This document shows positions 34,666 to 45,573 of a DNA stretch of 64,000 nt, in pieces. The notes beneath the pieces are model-generated. The model had not been told where the DNA came from. It was given only the letters and a program-made list of their open reading frames with translations, and made no database searches. The first letter of the stretch is position 1; each line of letters opens with the position of its first letter. This DNA is from Clitoria ternatea (lineage: Eukaryota; Streptophyta; Magnoliopsida; Fabales; Fabaceae), in assembly GCA_037962975.1 (NCBI GenBank), contig CM075676.1, positions 25,725,001 through 25,789,000 on the forward strand, given 5' to 3'. The position numbers were made by a program, and so were the translations under genes.

Positions 34666-36611
34666 TGTAAATGCTTTGTGCTCAATAATGGAAAGGATAA
34701 TCTAGGAAAATTTGATGCTAAAGCTGATGAGGCAATCTTCCTAGGATATTCATAATCTAGTAAATCTTATCAAATCTTTAACAAACAAACAAACACCATT
34801 GAGGAGTACATTCATGTCAAATTTGATGAAAATAGCCATAACTCCCCGAGAAAAGAAGATGTCAATGATATTGTAGGTACTCTTCAAGATTTAACCTTGA
34901 ATGACAAGGAAGAAGAGAACAAAGACAAAGATGCAACACAACATGAGGAACCACAACAATGGATCACTTTGAAGAACCATCCCTTAGATAAAGTCATAGG
35001 TGAAATGACTAAAGGTGTAAGTATTAGAAACGCCATTAGGAATGCATGTAATCATTTAGCCTTTGTATCACAAATAGAACCCAAATGCATTGATGAAGCT
35101 ATTATTTATGAACATTGGATGTTGGCCATGCAAGAAGAATTGAATCAATTCGAAAGAAATGAAGTTTGGGAATTAGTGCCAAGACCCAATGATCACCAAA
35201 TAATAGGAACAAAATGGGTGTTTAGGAATAAATTAGATGAAAATGTTATAATTACAAGGAACAAAGCTAGGCTAGTAGCTAAGGGTTACAATTAAGAAGA
35301 AGGCATTGATTATGAAGAGACATATGCTCCCGTAGCTAGGCTAGAAGCCATTAGATTATTATTAGCCTTTGCATGTTGTAAGGACTTTAAATTATACCAA
35401 ATGGATGTTAAGAGTGCTTTCTTGAATGGTTATATTCAAGAGGAAGTGTATGTTGATCAACCTCCAGGTTTTGAACACTACCAATTTCCAAAACATGTTT
35501 TCAAACTAAAGAAAGCCTTGTATGGCTTAAAACAAGCTCCAAGAGCTTGGTATGAAAGATTGAGAAAATTTCTTTTAGAAAACAACTTTGAAAGAGGAAA
35601 GGTTGACACAACTATATTCATAAAGCACAAAAAGAATGACATACTATTGGTGCAAGTATATGTTGATGATATAATCTTTGGTGCTACTAATGAGTCAATG
35701 TGCAAAGAGTTTGCTAAGTTAATGCAGGTAGAATTTGAGATGTCCATGATGGGGGAACTTACTTTCTTCCTTGGACTACAAATCAAGCAAACTAATGAAG
35801 GCACATTCATTAGTCAATCAAAGTACTGCAAAGAATTGCTTAGGAAATTCAACATGGACAAGGCAAATGACATTGCCACACCTATGGGCACTTCATGCTA
35901 TTTGGACAAGGATGAGAAGGGTAAGGATGTTGAACTTATAAAATATAGAGGTATAATTGGATCCTTACTTTACTTAACTGCAAGTAGGTCGGACATCATG
36001 TTTGCTGTTTGTATGTGTGCAAGATACCAAGCATGCCCAAAAGAATCACACCTAACTGCTGTAAAAAGATAATGAAATATCTTGTTGGAACTCCAAATGT
36101 CGGTTTATGGTACCCCAAAGGGGTTGAATGCATATTAGTTGGATATTCGGATTCGGATTTTGCAGGATGTAAACTAGATAGGAAAAGCACTAGTGGAACA
36201 TGTCACTTACTTGGTAGTTCTCTTGTTTCTTGGCATAGCAAGAAACAAGTAAGTGTTGCACTATCCACAGCTGAGGCAGAATATGTTACAGCTGGTAGTT
36301 GTTATGCTCAAATCCTTTGGATGAGACAACAACTTCTAGATTTTGGTGTTATGTTAGACCATGTGCCTCCCAAATGTGATAACACAAGTGCTATAAATAT
36401 TTCAAAGAATCCTGTAATGCATTCAAGAACCAAACATATTGAGATTCGACATCATTTCATTAGAGATCATGTATTAAAGGGTGATTGTGTGCTCGAACAT
36501 GTTGAAACCTCCAAGTAATTAGCGGATATATTCACCAAACCTCTAGCAAAAGATCAATTCATACATATTAGGAGAGAATTAGGAATCCTTGATATAACCA
36601 ATTGTGTTTGA
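34666..36611 (+). pseudogene. pol: Copia-2 reverse transcriptase and RNase H
   Basis: The integrase C-terminal part continues (FLGYS block), then RT starts with a WELVPRPNDHQIIGTKWVF-type block. Conserved RT parts include QMDVKSAFLNGY (first Asp) and VQVYVDDIIFGAT (YVDD). RNase H includes YSDSDFAGCKLDRKSTSG, STAEAEYV and RTKHIEIRHHFIRDH, and pol ends at TGA 36609-36611. A TAA at 35293, a frame change near 36070 and a TAA at 36516 break it. The catalytic residues themselves are intact. Confidence 0.9.
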
Positions 36612-36734
36612 ATAAATAGATAATTTTGATAATTCCTTGATTCTAATTATGTTTCATTAAGTTTGAAATGTTCTAAAGAATAACTTAATAGATTTCCAGC
36701 CTTCTGAAACAAAATCTGCAAAATCTGGGCGTTT

Positions 36735-37085
36735 TTAAGCAAAACAATCGATTACAAAGATTGACATAATCGATTAGTAAGCTTCTGCTTCTTAGCTAAT
36801 CGATTACTCCTTGATATCTAATTGATTACCAAGCTTCTGTTTTCTGCCTAATCGATTACCCCTTGGTCCATAATCGATTACAAAGCCTCTGTTTCAGGTC
36901 CAAAACGTTTCAACTTTCCTCTAATCGATTACCAGCCCCCCTTAATCAATCAGGACGATTCAGTTTCTCAACCTAATCGATTACCCATCTTCCCTAATCG
37001 ATTACCCACTGTACGAAACGATTCAAATTTCTCAAAAACAGTGAACTAATCAATTACCTATGCCTCGTAATCGATTAGCATCGAG
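36735..37085. repeat. Second TAATCGATTA array, inside Copia-2 between pol and the third ORF
   Basis: About 12 copies of TAATCGATTA or variants in the untranslated stretch after pol. The same motif as in the LTR U3 is therefore present at an internal site, just upstream of the third ORF. Confidence 0.85.
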
Positions 37086-37293
37086 TCTGTGACAGTCAAT
37101 TGCTGTTTTTCGAGGCTGCTCGTTTTCTTCTCCAAATTAAACTCACATTAAACCACTTTCTCTCCTTTCTAAACCTACCTTTTCCCTATAAATTCACCCC
37201 TCCTTACCTTCTCCTCTCACACTACCTCTTCCACTCCCTCAAGGTTCAAAAGCTCTCACTTTCTTCTCATCTTCTTTACTTTTCTCCACCACC

Positions 37294-38397
37294 ATGTCTT
37301 CCTCACGCACTGTCAAAAGGGCAAGGTCCTCCATGGCCCAAGCCAACAACCCCTTAGACTTCTCTAGGTTTTTCTCCTCTCCTAGAGACCTTCAAAATTT
37401 CATTAAAAACTTTTCTGAGAAGGCCATAATCTCTCCCCACTTCATCAATGAGGAAACCTTCAACTACCCAAGCTTCACCTTCACCTAAAACCTCCACCAC
37501 TATGAGCTTTTGCCTTTCCTCACCCTCAAGGAGGAGTTGTACTATCCTGAACTTGTTAGAGTCTTCTATTGCAACCTAAGGTTGGTTGATGGGTTGTTTG
37601 AGTCCAAGGCCAAGAACGTGACCATAAGACTCACCAATGCTCAATTTGCAAAAATCTCTCTTCTTCCGCTAAATGATGCTGAGTTTGCTGGAGGAGATCC
37701 CGAGGATGAATGGGCCTTCAATCCCATTGCTGCACGCCAGCCACTGTAGAAGGCTAACCTCCCAAGGAGCAACCACAAGTTGGTAGGTCACCTTACCATG
37801 AACAACCGTCTCCTTCATTTTTTTTCTGGTGAAAATTTTGCTTCCTCGCGGTGGGAATTATGCATTGGTAGAGGAGGACGATGTTCTCCTAATGTGGGCA
37901 ATGCAAAATCAGAAGGACATTAATTGGGTTCAAATGATCAAACTGCATATGCTCCAAGCCAAACATCAACAAAAGCTCCCATATGCAATCTTACTTACCA
38001 AACTTTTTAAAGCTGTAGGAGTTGATTTGGCTGTGAGTTATCTGAAAAAGTGCCTCCCAAGGCTTGTATTAGCACTCATCACCTCACAAAAATGGGCATC
38101 ATTTTTCTCCATGGAGCTTGGTACTCAAGGATGGAAGGCATTAATGCCAACATTCCTTTTGAAGCCCCTGCTGATGAGCTTGTTCCTCCTCTTCCTGCAA
38201 CACAAGCTGCACCGGAAGCCCCCACTGATCCATTCGTATCTCTCTACGCTCACCTTAACCGTCGCTTCGACCGTATTGAGAACTCTCTTCAAGAGTTTTC
38301 AATGACTGAGCAGCAGCACTTTGAGATGATGCAACAGCGCTATGATGAGCTATCTCACCAAATCTCTGAGCTTCGCTTTTTCAATCCGGATAACTAA
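37294..38397 (+). pseudogene. Copia-2 third ORF (SIRE envelope-like protein)
   Basis: The ATG at 37294 gives MSSSRTVKRARSSMAQ. The middle part has EELYYPELVRVFYCNLRLVDG, cited here only as an anchor (YPELVRVFYCNL is typical of the plant envelope-like / putative plant transposon family). The C-terminus is a heptad-rich coiled coil (HLNRRFDRIENSL; EMMQQRYDELSHQISEL). Stops at 37486 and 37747 and frame changes near 37820 and 38050 break it. SIRE elements have such an ORF after pol. Whether it acts as an envelope is unproven, and no transmembrane segment is evident in the readable parts. Confidence 0.75.
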
Positions 38398-38821
38398 ATC
38401 CGTTTTTCATATTTTGATTAATGTGTTTTGTGTTTTTCTCAATCATGCATAAGTTCTTAATTCTGCAACATTTCCATTGATGTACTTTCCCTTTTGAATT
38501 GAATAAAGATTTATCTTTCATTATATGCCTCTACTTGCTTTATTATTTTTTATGATTCCAAAGGGGGAGAAGAAGTAATTGTTCATCCAAATTATTGTTC
38601 AATCTGATATTGGCTGCTAAAATAAATTACTAAATGATTAATATCTCTAAAGTGGTTTATTATCTCTAAAAGGCATAGATTCCTTAAGATAGGGGGAGAC
38701 TTAATAATGTTTAAGAGATAAGAGATAATGCAAATTTGAAATAAATTAGAGATAAGCTTATTGTTTAAACTAACAACCCTCAAGAGATGAACATGGTTGT
38801 CATCATCAAAAAGGGGGAGAA
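38398..38821 (+). other. Copia-2 3' untranslated region with polypurine tracts
   Basis: The tract AAAGGGGGAGAA (38810-38821) abuts the 3' LTR and is the expected primer for plus-strand synthesis. Similar tracts, AAAGGGGGAGAAGAAG at about 38559-38574 and ATAGGGGGAGAC at about 38689-38700, lie upstream. No coding region is seen. Confidence 0.75.
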
Positions 38822-41812
38822 TGTGTTTGAATATGATTACAGGTTCAAGGATTTTGATAATGACAAAGGAATTTTGAAGAATATCTTGTAAAAACAAGAT
38901 TCAGCATCAGACCTGCAAAAACAGCGTAACTAATCGATTAGAGAGACAGATCTAATCGATTAAATAGCTTCTGTTGAACAGCTAATCGGTTACACCCACA
39001 GGGCTAATCGATTACAGAGCTTCTGACTTGTAACTAATCAATTACACCAGTATGCTAATCGATTACCAACATCAAAAATTGGATCAAATGTATCAGGCAT
39101 ATATGCTAATCGATTACAGGACTTCAGCCAATCGATTACCAAGCCACTGAAACGACACTAATCGATTACATGGGTGTGTTAATCGATTACCAAGATCAAG
39201 AATTGAATTAAATGCATCAGGTGCTATGGCTAATCAATTACTGGGCAAGATCTAATCGATTACCAGAGTTCTGACTTTAAGCTAATCGATTAGATGGTGA
39301 ATACTAATCGATTACAGCACGAACTGGAGTGAAAAATTCAAAGTGTAATCGATTACAGCTCAAGGCGTAATCGATTACGATAATAGGAAAACACATTTTA
39401 GTGGGAAACCAACTCATTTTTTCACCATTTTCTCATATGCCCACTACATGCAACGGCTAGGAAGATCTTGGCACTCCCTCTAGCTCTATAAATGGGTTTC
39501 CAAACTCAAGCACAAAGAAGAAAACAACAAGAAATAAAAGGAAATCAATTCTACAATCATTCTTGGTGCTTAGTGAATTTTTACTCTTGTATATTCTGAG
39601 ATTTCATTTGTATATCCTCTCTTGTTGAGAGTTAGAATTTGTGTGAGCTATCACTTGCTTATCCACTCTTTTGAGAGAGTATTTTTGCTTGTAAACACAA
39701 ACATCAAACACCAAAGTTCACTCTAGGTTGAGTGGTTACAAAGGTTGGGGTTCAACCTTTGGGATATTGTGAGATTGAGAGATTGGGTGGGTTGCCCTTG
39801 TACTTGTGAGGATTGGGTTCTTGAGTGTGGGACACTGTTCGCCCGTCGGTTGTAACCGGGCTTTGTGAATTGGCAAGCGCACCAATCGTCTGTAGTTTTC
39901 GAAATTTAGATATCGTTCCACTGGGATTGAAAGTCCAATAACAACAGTAATCTTCTACTTACTATGGTAAATATGAAGGAAATTATGAACAAAAGAATGA
40001 TTTATGTACAGTTTATACAATATTCACAAGATGGCATGGTTGAGTGATTCATAGGATAAAAAGAAAATAAAATCTATCTAAAAAAGTTGAGTTGTAACCT
40101 AGAATAGGTAAGATACTTGAGATTAACACAGATAAACAAATTATGTTGGAAATTGGATCCCTAATCTAGAATAACAATGAGGAACTCAAAACATGCATGT
40201 CTAATCATCAAGTTTCATGTCATTGCAGCTTAAAATCATTATAACCGATCCCTCGTGATATAAATTCTAAGAATTCACCGTAAAGTCCGATCCCTCGTGA
40301 GCTTTCTCAGTAAAAACTTGCATTAAGACCTGGCCTTATGGCAACAATGGTTAACAACCCCTATAGAATTGAGATACCAAGGGTATTCCAACTTTTTACT
40401 TTCGTCAAAACAAGTTTCAATATGGCATAAATAATCATTCTCCCGTTTGACATTTACACTAATAAAACCAGTTTCGATACACATGAAAATCATTCTCCCG
40501 TTTGACGTTCATATTAATAAAAGGTTGAAATACTAACATGGACTTGAATCATAAACATGCAGAGGTCGAATTCGCAACATTATACTCAATAGATTAGTTC
40601 ACCAATTCCAACATAAACAGATTAGTTACACATGGTAAAAGTAAAAACTACACTTACAGAGTTTGACATTACGAAGAAGACGATGGAAACTTCACGATAC
40701 AACGATCACAATACACCGAAACACACTCAAGTATCTAGAAAACTATTCTAGAACTACAACTCACAAAAGAAAGTACTCAAAGTCGAGCACAAGAGAGAAG
40801 AGAAGAGAAGTGTATGGGATGGGATGCTATGAATGGTGTTGGATGGCCCTATTTATAGGGCTGAGCAAGGGTGCTGACGCTACGCGTCCCTGTGACGCTA
40901 CGCGTCAGACTCCTGACTCAGCCTCCATTAAACACTTGATAATGGCCACTTTCAATAATTAATCTTGATCATGCCTGGCCACTTGGACATGTTTCCACGA
41001 GTTTTTGGCCATTTATGCTGATTGGGGTGGCCCTTGGGCTGAGTGGAGTGCCCATTATTGGGTCCAAGTGGGGTGGTTGGCCAAAAGTAGGAGTGGAGAC
41101 CACGCAGCACTGACGCTACGCGTGGCTTTGATGCGTAGCGTCAGCATCAAAAATAGCACTTGATGCTACGCGTGGGGTGAGGCTACGCGTCAGCTCCTCC
41201 AGTGTAATTTTCTCTTGATTTCTTACCTTTTTCACTGCAAAACTAGAGAAAATTGATCAAGGGCAGATTATTTCCAACAACATTCATTTATTGAATTTAA
41301 ATCCTAATTTTCTAACAAATTAAACTAGTTTTTATGAATTTTATGAAATTTTTATTTAAGATTTTATTGAAAATTTGAGGACTAACAGACACTAGGAAGC
41401 CACAATTGCTCAAAGTTGTTTCTCTAATCTACAATAGTGAAAATCCTCTAAGTGGGTTGCTTAGAGGCGAGACGTACACCGGGTTGGTGGAACTCGTTAA
41501 ATCGGTTTGCAATATCTTCTCCCTTACTCTTTTACTTTCGTATATTGCTCTTGATCGATTTGTGTTGGTTGATTGTGGTTTGCATATTTTAGCTTGGTTG
41601 ATTTGGTCAATATTGGATATTGCACACCAAGTGTTTGATAATTTGTCTAAGCTATTTAAACCTTGTTGTGCATTGCATATCTCTTTAAACTAAACTTATT
41701 TTGCATAATCTTATAAACTTTTGATAAAAGAATCAAGTTTAAGGACATTTCAAGCAAAGTTTTAAAAACTCAATTCACCCCCCTCTTGAGTATTGAGGCC
41801 ACTTGAATAACA
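38822..41812 (+). repeat. 3' LTR of Copia-2, split by a solo LTR
   Basis: Segments 38822-39835 and 41393-41812 align with the 5' LTR over its whole length. The break falls in the R-U5 part at GTGTGGGACAC. It carries the same palindrome array and TATA box. Differences from the 5' LTR are mostly transitions. Confidence 0.95.
39836..41387 (-). mobile_element. Solo LTR of an unassigned LTR retrotransposon, nested in the Copia-2 3' LTR
   Basis: TG...CA ends, 1,552 bp, flanked by a 5-bp GACAC duplication (39831-39835 and 41388-41392). The minus strand has TATAAATA at 40857-40850, downstream of an array of GACGCTACGCGTC motifs (about six copies, 40873-41195), which suggests minus orientation. On the minus strand the distal part reads CCCAGTGGAACGATATC and ends near a GGTGCGCTTGCC block, features of gypsy Tat/Athila-type U5. 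The open frame at 40663-40962 is not a known protein. Confidence 0.85.
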
Positions 41813-41817
41813 TTTTT

Positions 41818-43071
41818 CTCTATAAATTTTTAAACTGCTATTGCTTTCTGACATTTTATGGTTTTACTTTGAGTTTTTAATAGTTTGACATTACTGCAGT
41901 ATCTGCTTTAGTAATTCTGAAATTTTTCTATGATCATGTGTTATAGTTGAATGGATGCAACATGCTAAGAAAATTGAAACAATTTTTAAAAAACACCAAC
42001 CAAGAATAAATTTTTGATCAAAGAAAAGATTGAGTAGGAATTCTTTTAGACAGTAACATTTATTTTGAAAAGGCAAATCAGCTAATTTAAGAACCATGAA
42101 AATGAAATAAATGAACTATTAAAATTGTTAACATGCTTGAACCTTTTTTGTTAGAATATGGAAGTATGCCTTATAACCCGGTTTTGTGAATAGTGAGAAA
42201 TTTAAACACTGAGAGTCTCATTAGAATTTGTTAAGTTTGCATTGCCTAATTTTCTGATTAACCTTTTTCGTAAGAAAAAAAGCAAGGAAATGATCAAGTC
42301 AATTTTGAAAATAAAATTAGCCCGGAGCCAAAAACCCATCCTAAAAAATATGCCCTATTCTTTGGTAGCCCATTTTGAGCCAAAAGCTTTATTCTATAAA
42401 AACACCCTAACCTAAGCATGAGAAATAAATTCCTACCTTATTAGCATGCTTATTTTTGAAAAGAGTATAAAAAAAATTTTCCAAAGGGTGATGAAAGAAA
42501 TGGAGGCTGAAAAAGACAATGCTAAAAATAGTAAAGTTCTCTACCTAGAAATTTAAACAGAAAGAAGAACTAGAAAAAGAGAAATAAAGAATTATGTAGC
42601 TCAAAAAGGAAGAAGCCTCATAAACTTCGAAAATTTCAGAACCTATGCTCTTCTTCATGCATGCATTTTGAATCCAAGAAAACAAAGAATTCTTGTTCAA
42701 CCCAGCCTCATCACAACCCTAAAAAGACCTTTTTGATCCTTGCTCTTCTTATGATTTTGATTTTGATTGGAAATGACTAGTAATGTTAACTAGGCAGTTC
42801 TCATGATGGATGTGTGAAACAAACACCTGGTGAGAAATAATGAGAATTCCTTATTCTTACAACAATTGGTTACCTGCCTTGTGAAAAATTAAATGGTGCA
42901 TTACATTTCAAAGAAATGGGATTAAGGATGCTATTTGCCTTAAAGAAGTTAAACTAAGATTACTGTCTTTTAAATTTTGTCTGCAACTGAATCTGATCTT
43001 CTTGAATGCTTGATTTTTCCTTCCAACTTCTTTTACTTGAGGACAAGCAAAACTCTAGGTTGGGGAGAGTT
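41818..43071 (+). other. Athila-like element 3' untranslated region and polypurine tract
   Basis: AT-rich sequence without a convincing coding region, resuming after Copia-2. It ends in CTAGGTTGGGGAGAGT just before the TGATAAAGG start of the 3' LTR, the usual polypurine-tract position. Nothing else is recognised. Confidence 0.7.
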
Positions 43072-43705
43072 TGATAAAGGTGTATTATACATTGATTTCA
43101 TGCTTTAATTTAACCCATTTTTCAAAGAACTTAACTAATTTGGTGAAAAATTGAGTGTGATTCTTTTATAAGTAAGTACATTGTCAAGACTCTTGAAGAT
43201 TTGCAGGATGTTCAAAGAAACAATCAAATTAGCTTACTTTGTCTTGAAGGATAATATGTGAAATCATTACTTGGGCGCTTGGGCGAATAGACCCAACGCT
43301 TGAGCGTGGATTAAAAAGAAACCAAGAACCATCAGGCCCCCCCTCAGGCTTGAATCATGGTCCACGTGTGACAATTGTGCTTAAGCTCAAGTATCTCACA
43401 CTTAAGCGTGAGTGATGGAAGGAAAACATGCTTTGAGCATGACTGAAGCAAGGCTGAGTGTAACATCAAGGGAACAGCAAAGGTACCTCATGCTTAAGCT
43501 CAAGCACCCCATGCTTGAGCATGAATGACCAAAAGAAAAGCCTAAACCCAAGCTCACTTGAGCGTGGTCTGAGCGAAGAACAATCAGAAAGCATCAGGAC
43601 CTTTCACGCTTGAGCGTGGCCATTCAGCTCAAGCGTGACTCATGCAGTATGGAGTCTTGAATTAAAAATCATTTCTGTGTGTTTCTACATGTCTCTGAAT
43701 ATTCC
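43072..43705 (+). repeat. Left part of the Athila-like 3' LTR
   Basis: Begins TGATAAAGGTGTATTATAC and follows the 5' LTR (22126 on) closely, including the CGCTTGAGCGTG palindromes, to CTGAATATTCC. There Tekay-A is inserted; the 5' LTR continues from that point as TGCATGGGCACTAC. A short segment present at 22722-22757 is missing near 43670. Confidence 0.92.
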
Positions 43706-43937
43706 TGTAACACCCTCATTTTAATAAATAAATAAATTAATTAATTAATAAATAAACCCCAAAAACAGGGAAATTTTTTCTCAATTAAAATCAGAATGAT
43801 CGGGCACAAAGAAATAAGGGAAAAGAAGGCAAGAGGAATAAAACCGACTCAAGGAGGCTGACAGCGGAGAGAAGAAAACGCTCAGGCGGATCCCACAACA
43901 ACGCCCACTCGCTCAAGCGAGATCTGATTCCGCTTGG

Positions 43938-45573
43938 TGATAAGTGTTGAATAAGCATTGATTTCATGACTTATTTGAACTAATTTTGTAAAGACTTGAG
44001 CTAAATTGATGAATTATTAAAGGAAGTGAGCATGAAACTTTTAAGTAGTGATGGATAGGTGTATAAAAGAAAAATAGTGTTAAAACTCTTGGAAAGTTGC
44101 AGGAAATTCAACAGGAAAGCAAGGCAAGCTTAAGCTTGAGCAGGCAAGCTTAAGTGTGAAAGATCAAGCTTAAGCTTGAGCAGGCAAGCTTAAGCGTGAA
44201 AGATCAAGCTTAAGCTTGAGCAGGCAAGCTTAAGCGTGAAAGGGCAAGCTTAAGCGTGAAAGGGCAAGCTTAAGCATGAAAGAGCAAGCTCAAGTGTGAT
44301 CGGGAGCATTTGAAAACAGCAAGCTTAAGCTTGAAGCTTGAACAAGTTGTAGAGCATCAGGACCTCTCACGCTTGAGCGTGAACACTAGGCGCTTAAGCG
44401 TGGAATGATAAAAATGGAAGCCTAAGCGTGGATTAAGCATGGGCAAGCGTGAAGTTGGACAAGGAAGGCTGCGCTTGAGCGTGGCTGCAGTGGTTTAAGC
44501 GTGAAACATTTAACGAGTATCAGGACCCTTCACGCTTGAGCGTGACCATTAAGCTCAAGCGTGACTCATATAACATGGGTCTCTTAATTCTTTATTCACC
44601 AATGATGCGATGCTAACTCACCCACTTTCTTGTGTTTCTACAAGTCTCTGAAAGATGCTGCATGGGTTCTACGCAAGTGGGCATAGGAAGCTAGAGCACA
44701 ACCTCTATAAATCAAGCTGCAAACAACATCAGATGGATCCCCTGTATTTCCCTCACAATCCAACCTTTTCCATTATTTTTTGTATTCATATTTTGAAGGT
44801 GAAAATGCAAAGCATGAGTAACTAAACTCCCTTATGGGATTGGCTGTAATCCATTCAACACTGGAGTAATGTTGTTGTAAGTTTTTATTTAGCAATGAGA
44901 TTTGATAAGTTTCTGTATTTCCTTCTGCGTTTAATGCCTGAAAGTACTTGATCACTATTTTCTTGTTTTAAGTTTTCTCAAGTATGCTGGGAAGTGACTT
45001 TTGAAAGCAGAACTGAAAGAAATACTTATTGTGAGTAGGTAGCCAGGGATGGCGTCTAACGCAATAAACGTCAAAACAATCGATCGATAATGCTGGGATG
45101 ATTTCAAAGTGACTAAGGGATCAGCGGTTTGAAATCATTCTTATGAATTTTGTAGTCGAGGGATCGATACAAATGACTGTGAGTGTGACGTAGAAACTAT
45201 CTTTTCGATTTACTTATATAAAAACTTATGCAGCTTACAGAAGGTGAAGATCTGATGAAGCCAATCCCTCTTTTACTAAACTGATTTTTTTTTCTCAAAA
45301 TTATTCACTGTTATCTTTTACAAATTTTATTCTCTGTTTGTTATTCACTTTTTCATTCAATATCATTCACAACAAAACAAAACAAAAACCTTCTGCCTAA
45401 TCAATTCAAAACTAAGATCTTCATTCTAACACCTCCTCAGTGGACCGACAACTATACTATATTACAACCTCTATGTTTAAACTTGGCACATTCATTTCCT
45501 TGAGTTCATATTATACAAACTTGATTCTCTTTTATTGAACTCTTCATTCCAATATATGAAAAATACACCATCA
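43938..45573 (+). mobile_element. Solo LTR of an Athila-like element nested in the Tekay-A LTR
   Basis: Begins TGATAAGTGTTGAATAAGC and ends ATACACCATCA, 1,636 bp, flanked by CTTGG (43933-43937 and 45574-45578). It shares the start, the CAGTGGACCGACAACTATACTAT-like tail region and the CGCTTRAGCG motifs with the Athila-like element at 22126, but it is a different, longer subfamily. At 44118-44320 it has a tandem run of about seven CAAGCTTAAGC-containing units of 30-40 bp. Confidence 0.88.

Larger units (their letters stand above)
31001..41812 (+). mobile_element. Copia-2: nearly complete SIRE/Maximus-like Ty1-copia retrotransposon with envelope-like ORF
   Basis: Two LTRs (31001-32432 and 38822-41812), primer site, gag, pol, a third ORF and a polypurine tract, flanked by a 5-bp TTTTT duplication (30996-31000 and 41813-41817). 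The 3' LTR is longer only because of a nested solo LTR. The two LTRs differ by a few percent by eye, so the insertion is fairly young. Gag has a stop, a roughly 0.6-kb internal deletion and a frameshift, so it is defective. Confidence 0.95.
22126..43705 (+). mobile_element. Athila-like Ty3-gypsy retrotransposon, interrupted by Copia-2 and cut by Tekay-A
   Basis: 5' LTR, TGGCGCCG primer site, gag, protease-RT-RNaseH-integrase, a second large ORF, a polypurine tract and the start of the 3' LTR are all on the plus strand in Athila order. Copia-2 (31001-41812) splits it after the second ORF. The 3' LTR is cut at 43705 by Tekay-A, so the right end and target duplication are not visible; the left flank is CGTGT (22121-22125). 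All coding parts are broken. Confidence 0.9.

Noticed and set aside
40663..40962. 99-codon open frame in the nested solo LTR
   Set aside because: It crosses the TATA box and palindrome sites of the LTR and resembles no known protein.
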